Shown in pieces: positions 1-5,435 of a DNA stretch of 9,268 bases. Position 1 is the stretch's first letter. Each line of letters starts with the position of its first letter. A program made the translations under genes and the position numbers. The notes below the pieces were generated by a model. That model made no database searches and was not told where the DNA came from. It was given only the letters and a program-made list of their open reading frames with translations. This stretch comes from an uncultured Candidatus Saccharibacteria bacterium (GTDB taxonomy: Bacteria; Patescibacteriota; Saccharimonadia; Saccharimonadales; Saccharimonadaceae): contig CANAUU010000034.1 of NCBI GenBank assembly GCA_947364965.1, positions 1 to 9,268 of the forward strand, read 5' to 3'.

Positions 1-231
1 AACTGTCGCCTTAATCGTCTGGTCTGACGCCAAAATCGCCGCCGGCTGACTCGCCGCCCGCAAAATCTCATGCACATAATGCGCCACTGTCGACTTCCCC
101 GTCGACCCAGTCACGCAAATCAATCTCAAATCTCGCGCCGGATGCCCATAATAAGAGGCCAACAGCTTCACCTTCGCGCGCTCAAGACGGAACCGCTTCT
201 TACCTCCAGAAAGTTTCGCAGTATTTTCCAT
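1..231 (-). CDS. Mur ligase-like protein, N-terminal fragment (runs off left edge)
   Basis: Seventy-seven codons are present, reading from ATG at 231 to the window edge. Residues 38-48 read ICVTGSTGKST, followed by VAHYVHEIL. This matches the ATP-binding P-loop of the Mur ligase family (usual form GTNGKTT/S) and the helix after it. Mur ligases add amino acids to UDP-MurNAc in the cytoplasm during peptidoglycan synthesis, and the ICVTGSTGKST context is closest to the MurE-like branch. The fragment lacks the catalytic and C-terminal domains, so the exact enzyme (MurE, MurT-like or another member) cannot be decided. The start is chosen because an extended -10 box (TGCTACAAT) lies exactly 6 bases upstream, which predicts a leaderless mRNA. 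There is no room for a Shine-Dalgarno site on such a transcript. P-loop assignment is strong; enzyme identity is tentative. Confidence 0.75.
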   Translation of the reverse strand, partial: MENTAKLSGGKKRFRLERAKVKLLASYYGHPARDLRLICVTGSTGKSTVAHYVHEILRAASQPAAILASDQTIKATV

Positions 232-237
232 ACCCCT

Positions 238-246
238 ATTGTAGCA
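238..246 (-). promoter_or_regulatory. Extended -10 promoter of the Mur-ligase-like gene (leaderless)
   Basis: On the minus strand the sequence reads TGC TACAAT (hexamer 243-238), then 6 bases, then ATG at 231. The predicted transcription start coincides with the A of the start codon. No convincing -35 is visible. Confidence 0.6.
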
Positions 247-478
247 CAAAAACTTGATAAACAACCTAATTTTCCGAAAAACTCTTTACAAATTATTCCG
301 CTTACGCTATAATAATCCCGATCCGACGTCCCTTCTCGGTTTTTGTTGATGCTAATACCACATACCGTCACACCTTTACCGTGATCCACACCTCATCATC
401 CTCATTTCACCCATCCCGATTCAAATCCCACTCCCCGAAAATCTTCATTTTCACTCTTTCAAATCTCAAAAAGTATGA
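244..478. other. Intergenic region without a supported gene
   Basis: This stretch lies between the divergent Mur-ligase promoter and the tRNA-Arg promoter. A TATAAT at 308-313 on the plus strand, preceded by CGC rather than TGn, could start a transcript near 320. It would meet a weak hairpin, CCGA/TCGG around 323-340, followed by TTTTT (340-344). That could be a very short RNA or chance. Frames open here have no ribosome-binding site and poor start context. The rest is C-rich sequence in which nothing is recognised. Confidence 0.4.
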
Positions 479-484
479 TATAAT
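477..484 (+). promoter_or_regulatory. Promoter of tRNA-Arg
   Basis: An extended -10, TGA TATAAT (hexamer 479-484), predicts a start near 491, giving a 5' leader of about 85 nt before the tRNA at 576. There is no clear -35. This is the only -10 box between the Mur-ligase promoter and the tRNA with such a good match. Confidence 0.6.
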
Positions 485-525
485 GAAAGTGTTGCGTTTA
501 TCGCAATGCTCATTTTCATTGTCAG

Positions 526-571
526 GTGGATGTCAGTAGTGCCGACCGCAAGGTCGCGCGAAAATATCCAC
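526..571 (+). ncRNA. Structured 5' leader stem of the tRNA-Arg precursor
   Basis: GTGGATGT (526-533) pairs with ATATCCAC (564-571), with one G-U pair. It encloses a second hairpin, CGACC-GCAA-GGTCG (543-556), with a GNRA tetraloop. The stem ends 4 nt before the mature tRNA 5' end. An additional small hairpin, TTGCG/CGCAA, lies upstream at about 492-506. It could position RNase P cleavage or be a separate RNA element. The pairing is seen directly; the function is unknown. Confidence 0.45.
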
Positions 572-575
572 ACTT

Positions 576-652
576 GCACCCGTAGCTCAGCTGGATAGAG
601 CGTTGGCTTGCGGAGCCAAAGGTCGTAGGTTCGAATCCTGTCGGGTGTACCA
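576..652 (+). tRNA. tRNA-Arg (anticodon GCG)
   Basis: This is a full 77-nt cloverleaf. The acceptor GCACCCG pairs with CGGGTGT (first pair G-U), the D stem is GCTC/GAGC, the anticodon stem is TTGGC/GCCAA with loop TTGCGGA, and the T loop is TTCGAAT. The discriminator base is A and the CCA end is encoded. The loop places GCG at positions 34-36, so the tRNA reads CGC and, by wobble, CGU as arginine. Most bacteria read these codons with an ACG anticodon deaminated to ICG by TadA, so a genomic GCG is unusual. The gene is transcribed alone, with its own promoter at 477-484 and a hairpin terminator beginning at its CCA end. Confidence 0.93.
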
Positions 653-692
653 AGAAAGCCCAGTATACTTCAGTATAATGGGTTTTCTTGGT
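649..692 (+). terminator. Long hairpin terminator of tRNA-Arg
   Basis: ACCAAGAAAGCCCA (649-662) pairs almost perfectly with TGGGTTTTCTTGGT (679-692). The stem continues inward as GTATAC-type pairs closed by a TTCA loop. The tRNA ACCA end is itself part of the stem and the U-run lies inside the 3' arm, as also seen for the tRNA-Ser terminator. The hairpin could both stop transcription and define the 3' end for processing. Confidence 0.65.
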
Positions 693-712
693 ATCTGGAG
701 TCGTCCGGAAAA

Positions 713-759
713 GGTTCGTTATCTCGCGCAGCGAGATTGATATTCCTGTCAGGTGTACC
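713..759 (+). repeat. Interrupted second copy of the tRNA-Arg 3' end
   Basis: GGTTCG (713-718) matches the T-arm of the upstream tRNA-Arg. It is followed by a 20-base insert (719-738) containing the palindrome ATCTCGC-GCA-GCGAGAT. ATTCCTGTCAGGTGTACC (742-759) then resumes the tRNA-Arg 3' end, with one G-to-A change in the acceptor strand. The insert replaces part of the T-loop. The 26 bases 713-738 are identical to 3529-3554, where the same structure follows tRNA-Ser. It could be an integration footprint or a functional tRNA-mimicking RNA. Confidence 0.75.
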
Positions 760-773
760 GCTCCACTCAACAT

Positions 774-781
774 GTTATAAT
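774..781 (+). promoter_or_regulatory. Extended -10 promoter of the membrane protein gene (leaderless)
   Basis: TGT TATAAT (hexamer 776-781) is followed by exactly 6 bases and then ATG at 788. The predicted mRNA starts at the start codon. No Shine-Dalgarno sequence is present. Confidence 0.65.
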
Positions 782-787
782 TATCAC

Positions 788-1234
788 ATGAACCCACGCG
801 GCACAAAAATCATTTCAACCATCGGATACGCTCTTTCCGCAATTTTCTTCTTTCTCTACGGCCCGCTCCTCTGGCTAACTTGCCAATCATCTTGCGATTC
901 CCCAAACGGCACTTGTGTTGACAAGATGGGTGTCGGCATGCTCTGGGCCATGATTAGCTTTAGTGGCATCTGGCTTCTCACCTTCTCACTCATTCTTGAC
1001 TTAATTGCCTTTCATCGCACAAAAGCCTTCCCTGGCCAACTCACGCATCGCATCGCCTGGCTCAACGGCAGCTCTCTACTCGGCATCCTCGTTTGTGTTA
1101 TCTTCTTCTCTCTCTTCACCTCCAACACCATCCCTATTTCGGATGACTGTGTCGCTTTTACCATCCAAGGCATCATCTTATCCCTTTTTATCTTCATCCC
1201 GCCCATCCTAAATAAATGGCAAAACTCCCGTTAG
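788..1234 (+). CDS. Small four-helix integral membrane protein, unknown function
   Basis: The 148-residue protein has four hydrophobic segments, at about residues 8-31, 48-75, 88-111 and 123-143. The loop between the first two contains C32, C36 and C43 (pattern CxxxCx6C), and C121 lies near the last segment. With the termini inside, these cysteines would face outward and could form disulfides. No family is recognised. An in-frame ATG 51 bases upstream exists, but the promoter at 774-781 puts the transcript start at 788, so the shorter form is preferred. It lies just after the interrupted tRNA copy and 39 bases before the next gene. Because that gene has its own promoter, the two are probably not a strict operon. 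No terminator is visible after it. Confidence 0.75.
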   Translation: MNPRGTKIISTIGYALSAIFFFLYGPLLWLTCQSSCDSPNGTCVDKMGVGMLWAMISFSGIWLLTFSLILDLIAFHRTKAFPGQLTHRIAWLNGSSLLGILVCVIFFSLFTSNTIPISDDCVAFTIQGIILSLFIFIPPILNKWQNSR

Positions 1235-1259
1235 CTCCATCTCAAACCCTCCATTCCAT

Positions 1260-1267
1260 GCTATAAT
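1260..1267 (+). promoter_or_regulatory. Extended -10 promoter of the 659-residue protein (leaderless)
   Basis: The sequence ATGC TATAAT (hexamer 1262-1267) carries the extended TG at 1259-1260. It is followed by exactly 6 bases and ATG at 1274, so the predicted transcript begins at the start codon. Confidence 0.65.
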
Positions 1268-1273
1268 ATACTT

Positions 1274-3253
1274 ATGCTAAACAAACTTTCTTCTCAACTC
1301 GCCCAAAGCTTCGACGAGTTCCAAAACGTCCCCGCCTCTCCGACTGCCGCACCCGCAACTCCCGACCCAGTCCCCGCCGCCACTCTCGCCGATAACCCCG
1401 TCATCGCCGCCCAGCAACGCCAAGCCCAAATCATCGCCTATTTCACCGGCGGCCACAATCCCCAAGTCTTCGTCACCACCAACCTCATCGAAATCACCCC
1501 CGAGCAAAAACAATCCTTCCTCACCCTCCTCGAAAAAAACAAAATCAGCCGCTCCGAACTCGAAACCTTCTTCCGCGACATCCCCTCCCCCTTCGACAAC
1601 CCCGACCTCGACGTCGACCGCGTTTTCTCTCTCATTGCGAAAAATCGTCGCGAAGTCCAAATCCTCGCCATCGCCTGCGGCTATAACCAAGACAACTGGC
1701 AACAAGTCGGCGCCAAAGACCTCCGTTCTCTCATGAGTCTTCACAAAAAAGGCCAACCAGATTACCGCACTCCAATTGGCTTCGCCGAATTCCGCGAAAA
1801 GTTTCTCGAAGATATCCATCCCGAAGCCACCCCCGCCAGCTATAATAAATATCTCCACGCCTTCGACGAACTCGAAAGCATCATCTATGGTCCTCGCTTT
1901 GACTACTACCAACAATTCGAAATTCTCAAACAATCCGCTCATCTTCCCGCCAACTCCCCCCACTACGACCTCTCAACCCCAGTAAAAAGCCGACCCGCCA
2001 CCCAAGCAGCCCAAAACCACAATAAGGAAGAGCGCGCCAGCCCCACAAAGGTAAACCCTGACAGCGCGCTCCAAGGAAACGCAACAACCCTCCCCCACTC
2101 TCCAAGCGCCCCTCATTCCCTCGTCGCTGCCGAAATCGCCGCCGAACAAGCCAAGCAAGCCGAAACAGTCCAACAAGCCGCAGTCGAGGCTCACCGTGAA
2201 GTTCAGCCTCCGAAGCAACTCTATTCCCTCCTCCCACCCGACCGCCGCGAGCAAGTCCTCGCCCTCTCCGTCATCGACGGTGACCCCTGGCGCCAAAACG
2301 GTCAAGATTATCCCCTCACCACGGCCAGTCTCTTGAGCGCCGGTCTCTACCCTCAATACCAAATCATCCTCGACGGCCGCCCCATTTACCTCTCCGCCGT
2401 CTTCGCCACCAGCAGCACCGCAAACAGCGCCATCGCCAACACCGCCGCCTGTATCGCCTACGTCTCCGCCGAAAGCTCTGTCAAAGTCCGCAGTTTCTAC
2501 CGCGACAAACTCACCGGTCTCTGGTGCTATCTTCCTGACTACATCCGCACTCTCGACAGCAACGGCATCGAACTTCTCGGTCAAGGTTATCACGAACGCT
2601 CCATCATTCTCCCCATCCCCCTCCAAGCCACCCTCTCCACACTCGAACAAAACCCCCTAAACATTACCATGACCAACCCCGACTATCTCTTCGCTGGTAC
2701 CGCCAAAGCCTACGACACCCAACCCGCCTATAACACCGCCAAATCCGCCAAGCAGCTCCGCGGCGATTTCTACCACGAAGTCTCTCACGAACCTGTCAAT
2801 GCCGACGCCAAACTCATCGCCCCTGGCCAGCGCAAAATCGTCCCCCAACTCCTCTCCACTCCAAACGACCTCGCCCCTGATTTCTACCTTCCAATTGCCT
2901 ATTATAATACCTATACGACTCTGACCGCCCACACCTTCGCCTCTGCCTATCCTTCCAATGACCAAACCTGCAACTGGCTCTTCCTAAAAGACGAGCGCAG
3001 TCGCGTTTGGGTCGCCCAAATCGAATTCCTCTCCCCTCTCACCTCAACTGGCTGTCGTCACGATTGGCTCGCCGCCACCGACATCGAAACCCCTCTCTAC
3101 GAGTTCTCCCGCCTCGCCGACGACTACGGCAACAACACCGACATCCGCGGCGGCCGTATCGGTATGTGGGATAACTACCTAAGCCAAGTCCCCCTCATCC
3201 AAGACTTCCTCCGTTTCCAAGCCAACCAACTCCAACAGCCCCAGCAAAACTAG
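1274..3253 (+). CDS. Large soluble protein of unknown function, probably lineage-specific
   Basis: The 659-residue protein has no signal peptide and no membrane segment, so it is probably cytoplasmic. It divides into an Ala/Pro-rich N-terminal tail (residues 18-45), a mostly helical domain (about 47-225, rich in charged residues), a disordered linker (about 235-315) with an Ala/Glu/Gln-rich stretch at 284-308 that could form a coiled coil, and a larger C-terminal region (about 316-650) rich in Tyr, Trp, Leu and Pro. Notable C-terminal patches are FYRDKLTGLWCYLPDYI (408-424) and IGMWDNYLSQVPLIQDFL (629-646). Two similar modules may be present there (about 400-455 and 565-646), each with a Trp-containing strand pair ahead of an aromatic helix, but this is only an impression. 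I do not recognise a family. The leaderless start is supported by the -10 box 6 bases upstream. Codon use is strongly C-ending. Confidence 0.8.
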   Translation: MLNKLSSQLAQSFDEFQNVPASPTAAPATPDPVPAATLADNPVIAAQQRQAQIIAYFTGGHNPQVFVTTNLIEITPEQKQSFLTLLEKNKISRSELETFFRDIPSPFDNPDLDVDRVFSLIAKNRREVQILAIACGYNQDNWQQVGAKDLRSLMSLHKKGQPDYRTPIGFAEFREKFLEDIHPEATPASYNKYLHAFDELESIIYGPRFDYYQQFEILKQSAHLPANSPHYDLSTPVKSRPATQAAQNHNKEERASPTKVNPDSALQGNATTLPHSPSAPHSLVAAEIAAEQAKQAETVQQAAVEAHREVQPPKQLYSLLPPDRREQVLALSVIDGDPWRQNGQDYPLTTASLLSAGLYPQYQIILDGRPIYLSAVFATSSTANSAIANTAACIAYVSAESSVKVRSFYRDKLTGLWCYLPDYIRTLDSNGIELLGQGYHERSIILPIPLQATLSTLEQNPLNITMTNPDYLFAGTAKAYDTQPAYNTAKSAKQLRGDFYHEVSHEPVNADAKLIAPGQRKIVPQLLSTPNDLAPDFYLPIAYYNTYTTLTAHTFASAYPSNDQTCNWLFLKDERSRVWVAQIEFLSPLTSTGCRHDWLAATDIETPLYEFSRLADDYGNNTDIRGGRIGMWDNYLSQVPLIQDFLRFQANQLQQPQQN

Positions 3254-3346
3254 CCAAACCCAAACCCCAAACTCGCCATTACCAAAACCAACCACCCCGT
3301 CCAAACACAATCTTCCAATCCTCTCCTTCCCTAAACCCTACCTTCA

Positions 3347-3355
3347 TGCTATAAT
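3347..3355 (+). promoter_or_regulatory. Promoter of tRNA-Ser
   Basis: TGC TATAAT (hexamer 3350-3355) predicts a start at about 3362, one base before the mature 5' end of the tRNA. The precursor would have almost no 5' leader, in contrast to tRNA-Arg. Confidence 0.65.
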
Positions 3356-3362
3356 TACATAC

Positions 3363-3450
3363 GGAAGCGTGGCCGAGTGGTTGAAGGCGCACGACTCGAA
3401 ATCGTGTGGGCAGAAATGTCTCGGAGGTTCGAATCCTCTCGCTTCCGCCA
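3363..3450 (+). tRNA. tRNA-Ser (anticodon CGA)
   Basis: This 88-nt class II tRNA has a perfect acceptor stem GGAAGCG/CGCTTCC, anticodon stem CACGA/TCGTG and loop CTCGAAA. Positions 34-36 are therefore CGA, reading UCG. It has the long variable arm expected of serine tRNAs (about 3408-3421), a T-arm GGAGG-TTCGAAT-CCTCT, a G discriminator and an encoded CCA. It has its own promoter and terminator. Confidence 0.95.
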
Positions 3451-3454
3451 GGAA

Positions 3455-3494
3455 GTAATAAAAATCCGCACCTCGTGTGCGGTATTTTTATTAC
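3455..3494 (+). terminator. Long hairpin terminator of tRNA-Ser
   Basis: GTAATAAAAATCCGCAC (3455-3471) pairs with GTGCGG-T-ATTTTTATTAC (3476-3494) with a single bulge. The stem has a GC-rich top and an A/T base in which the U-run forms part of the 3' arm, followed by CTTTTG. It starts 5 nt after the encoded CCA. Confidence 0.75.
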
Positions 3495-3511
3495 CTTTTG
3501 CTAAAAAAGCC

Positions 3512-3575
3512 AGGATTAGAACCTCAGAGGTTCGTTATCTCGCGCAGCGAGATTTCTTTCCTCTCGCTTCCGCCA
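3512..3575 (+). repeat. Inverted T-arm fragment plus interrupted second copy of the tRNA-Ser 3' end
   Basis: AGGATTAGAACCTC (3512-3525) is the reverse complement of the tRNA-Ser T-arm with one mismatch. Directly after it, GAGGTTCG (3527-3534) repeats the T-arm in the forward direction. An insert containing the palindrome ATCTCGC-GCA-GCGAGAT follows (3537-3553), and then TCCTCTCGCTTCCGCCA (3559-3575), which is identical to tRNA-Ser bases 3434-3450 including the CCA. Bases 3529-3554 are identical to 713-738 after tRNA-Arg. The copy is thus a tRNA 3' end whose T-loop is replaced by a short palindromic hairpin. Confidence 0.8.
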
Positions 3576-3647
3576 CCTTAATAAGCCCTCTTTCTCCATA
3601 GCAACATCACTCTCACTCCACCCGATAGCCCCATACTTCGCAAAGAA

Positions 3648-3656
3648 TGCTATAAT
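3648..3656 (+). promoter_or_regulatory. Extended -10 promoter of the membrane-anchored protein gene
   Basis: TGC TATAAT (hexamer 3651-3656) predicts a start near 3663 and a leader of about 30 nt. The Shine-Dalgarno-like AAAAGGA (3679-3685) precedes ATG at 3693. Confidence 0.6.
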
Positions 3657-3692
3657 ATATTATATAGTCAACCACTCTAAAAGGAACAGCAT

Positions 3693-4418
3693 ATGGAACA
3701 AACCACAAACACCACCCCTACGACGCCCATCACACCCAACCCAATCAAAAACACACCCGAAGCGTCAAAAACTCACAAAAACAAAAACCAGCTCCTCGTC
3801 ATCAGCCTCATCATCTGCGCCATTCTCGCCCTTGCTGGTATTGGCTTCGGCATCTACGGCGTCATCGCGTCCAACCACTACTCCTCCGAAGTCAACGATC
3901 TAAAGTCCATGATTGCCGAAAAAGACAAAACCATCGCCAATCTCAAAAACCCTGAGAACCCCGAAAACCCAGAAACCCCAGACGAGCCAAAAAATCCCGA
4001 AGAACCCCAAGCCAACTCTTATACCACTTTCGCCGACAACCTCGCCAAAAATCACATCCCCTCTGTTTTCGGCTACTATTATCACTACACCGGATCTGAC
4101 AATGTTAGAAACGCCGTGTGGGTCAACATCGACCAAAACTGCCACCTCACCATCACCGATCTCGACAACAACAACCAAACCATCGCCGAAGCCGATAATA
4201 TTATCAGCGCCTACTTCGTCCAGGTCGGCAACGGCAGTGTACCATATTTCTATATGATCCACAAAGACGGCACCGTCTCCCGCATCAATATCTCTGAAGA
4301 CGCCAACCATGCCCTCGAAAAGCTCGACGGCTACACTAACATCGTCGCCGTCAGCGGAAGCTCAGATTTACTCGCCTACCTCATCGACATTAACGGCAAC
4401 ATCTACAAAACCTACTAA
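3693..4418 (+). CDS. Membrane-anchored extracytoplasmic protein with Pro/Glu spacer, unknown function
   Basis: The 241-residue protein has a Thr/Pro-rich cytoplasmic N-terminus ending in a basic patch (HKNKNQ), then a single membrane helix (about residues 33-58). A short amphipathic or coiled-coil segment (VNDLKSMIAEKDKTIANLKN, 67-86) follows, then a spacer of repeated P-E-N/P-E-T units (about 87-106). The C-terminal domain (107-241) lies outside if the basic N-terminus is inside. It is Asn/Asp/Tyr-rich with several short strand-like segments such as FYMIHKDGTVSRINI and LAYLIDINGNIYKTY, which suggest a small beta domain. No family is recognised. The spacer is typical of proteins that hold a domain away from the membrane or through the wall. 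The gene has its own promoter, ribosome-binding site and strong terminator, so it is a single-gene unit. Confidence 0.8.
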   Translation: MEQTTNTTPTTPITPNPIKNTPEASKTHKNKNQLLVISLIICAILALAGIGFGIYGVIASNHYSSEVNDLKSMIAEKDKTIANLKNPENPENPETPDEPKNPEEPQANSYTTFADNLAKNHIPSVFGYYYHYTGSDNVRNAVWVNIDQNCHLTITDLDNNNQTIAEADNIISAYFVQVGNGSVPYFYMIHKDGTVSRINISEDANHALEKLDGYTNIVAVSGSSDLLAYLIDINGNIYKTY

Positions 4419-4440
4419 ACCAACCCCGGCCTGACGCGCA

Positions 4441-4467
4441 AAGCGGTCGCCCACCCGACCGCTTTTT
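4441..4467 (+). terminator. Intrinsic terminator
   Basis: AGCGGTCG (4442-4449) pairs with CGACCGCT (4456-4463) across a six-base loop, followed by TTTTT. It lies 23 bases after the stop codon at 4418. On the minus strand the stem is followed by only three T, so it may act weakly for the converging HIT gene. Confidence 0.9.
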
Positions 4468-4501
4468 CACACACCCAAAGCCACCCCGAAGACCTACGCT
4501 T

Positions 4502-4879
4502 CTACTCAACCCGCAGCTTCTTCGCCATCTCTTCCATTTCTTCCGGCGTCATCACAAGCCGCGGCGCCCCCGCCCAATTCTCATTCACCGGCAAAACGTG
4601 CACATGCGCGTGCGGCACATCCGTCCCCACCACCTTAATCATCGTCCGCTCCCCTAGCACTTCCTCGAAGTGCTTTGCCAACATCTTCACCGTCGCCATC
4701 ACCGCCGTATAATCCTCATCCGAAAGGTCATAAATCTTATCCACCTCCGCTTTCGGAATCACCAGCGTATGCCCCGGCGCCTCCGGCTCAATATCCAAAA
4801 ACGCAAACGTCCGCTCATCCTCATAAATCTTATAGCACGGCAACTCCCCCTGAATAATCTTCGTAAAAATACTGCTCAT
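4502..4879 (-). CDS. HIT-family nucleotide-binding protein (histidine triad)
   Basis: The 125-residue protein has the family opening FTKIIQGELPCYKIYEDE (5-22), the GHTLVIPK segment (36-43), and the histidine triad HAHVHVLP (H90, H92, H94). The middle histidine is the expected nucleophile. HIT proteins of this small HinT-like type hydrolyse AMP-linked substrates such as nucleoside phosphoramidates in the cytoplasm. Length and motif order are typical. The start at 4879 is chosen over an in-frame ATG at 4897 because AAAGGAG (4885-4891) lies just upstream, and the -10 box at 4897-4902 overlaps the longer start. The mRNA leader would be only about 11 nt. The gene converges on the terminator at 4441-4467. 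Confidence 0.93.
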   Translation of the reverse strand: MSSIFTKIIQGELPCYKIYEDERTFAFLDIEPEAPGHTLVIPKAEVDKIYDLSDEDYTAVMATVKMLAKHFEEVLGERTMIKVVGTDVPHAHVHVLPVNENWAGAPRLVMTPEEMEEMAKKLRVE

Positions 4880-4896
4880 AATAACTCCTTTCCTCA

Positions 4897-4905
4897 ATTA
4901 TACCA
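4897..4905 (-). promoter_or_regulatory. Extended -10 promoter of the HIT gene
   Basis: On the minus strand the sequence reads TGG TATAAT (hexamer 4902-4897), with a predicted start near 4890. The ribosome-binding site (4891-4885) lies at the very 5' end of the transcript. Confidence 0.65.
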
Positions 4906-4935
4906 TACACACCCCAACGCCCACCAAACGCAACC

Positions 4936-5152
4936 GTCGAAGCGGGCAGAAAAGTATAGACATTTTACTAAAATTTTGCTAGGATAGGATTGTTAGATGG
5001 TTTTGCTCTTAACCTTTGCGGCTGGGAGCAAATTTTATTCGTATGCGCTCAATGAGGCAAACGAGCCATAGACAAAGTCTAATCATCGCTCTCTCCTTCC
5101 CACTCCACACTAGCGATTGTTAAAGTCTGGTGACTGCCCTGCCCACGCCTCC
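4936..5152 (-). ncRNA. Candidate structured RNA, class unknown
   Basis: On the minus strand an extended -10, TGC TATATA (5163-5155), would start a transcript near 5152-5148 beginning GGAGGCGTGGGCAG. Its 5' GTGGGCAG can pair with CTGCCCGC about 210 nt downstream (near 4944-4937), closing the whole molecule. Inside are a stem CCAGAC...AATCGCT / AGCGATGATT...GTC-TA-TGG, a second hairpin TTTGCTC/GAGCAAA, and a short AGAC-TTT-GTCT alternative. No protein-coding frame is supported. It lacks tmRNA ends and a convincing tag, the SRP motif GGAAGGAAGCAG, and the conserved RNase P core motifs. A gene for a stable RNA is plausible; the class is not recognised. Confidence 0.35.
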
Positions 5153-5296
5153 AGTATATAGCAAATCTTTCCAAAATAACAAGCACAGGCATGATAAAAA
5201 CGCAAAATCCTCATTCCCTCTATGCTATTTTCTATACTTCTATTGCTATTATTTATTCCGTCTTTGCTTATCCCAAACACTAAATTAGTCCCTCCT
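5153..5296. other. A/T-rich non-coding stretch
   Basis: No open frame with a ribosome-binding site, no tRNA and no clear hairpin is seen. It contains the minus-strand -10 box of the candidate RNA at its left end, and several TATTG/CTATT-type short repeats around 5220-5265. Confidence 0.4.
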
Positions 5297-5392
5297 CACC
5301 CTCGAAAATTTCAATTTTTCGAAGGTGATTTTTAACCATAACAGAGAAGAATTTCGCAAAAGAGGTTCGAATTTTTCAATTTTTCGAACCTC
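5297..5392. repeat. Two related hairpins sharing a 15-base loop/arm sequence
   Basis: Hairpin 1 (5297-5327) has arms CACC-C-TCGAAAA and TTTTTCGA-A-GGTG and is followed by ATTTTT. Hairpin 2 (5362-5392) has perfect arms GAGGTTCGAA (5362-5371) and TTCGAACCTC (5383-5392). The 15-mer TTTCAATTTTTCGAA occurs in both, at 5309-5323 and 5374-5388. Hairpin 1 resembles a plus-strand terminator, although no plus-strand gene ends nearby. GAGGTTCGAA is also the tRNA T-arm sequence. They may be short dispersed palindromic repeats. Confidence 0.6.
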
Positions 5393-5435
5393 AGTACTCT
5401 CAAAAGTATAAAATCCACCTCTTTATACCTAATCC

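Noticed and set aside
168..389. Minus-strand open frame upstream of the Mur-ligase-like gene
   Set aside because: It overlaps the Mur-ligase start in another frame and crosses that gene's promoter. It has no ribosome-binding site and no recognisable motif.
526..571. Hammerhead or twister ribozyme in the tRNA-Arg leader
   Set aside because: A GAAA follows a capped stem, but the CUGAUGA box and the cleavage-site context are absent, and twister core motifs are not found.
1277..1963. Long minus-strand open frame (228 residues) inside the 659-residue gene
   Set aside because: It is Gly/Val/Glu-rich low-complexity sequence produced by the C-rich codons of the plus-strand gene, without promoter or ribosome-binding site. 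The same holds for the minus-strand frames at 1973-2650, 2657-2965 and 3900-4310.
3377..3601. Plus-strand open frame covering tRNA-Ser
   Set aside because: It is a translation of the tRNA, its terminator and the echo; no ribosome-binding site precedes it.
4936..5152. tmRNA
   Set aside because: A short frame beginning GCA AAA and ending TAG is present on the minus strand (AKPSNNPILAKF), but it lacks an ALAA-type tag end, and there is no tRNA-like 3' end with CCA and no tRNA-like 5' end.
4936..5152. SRP RNA, RNase P RNA or 5S rRNA
   Set aside because: The SRP loop motif GGAAGGAAGCAG, the RNase P core GAGGAAAGUCC and the 5S core are all absent on both strands.
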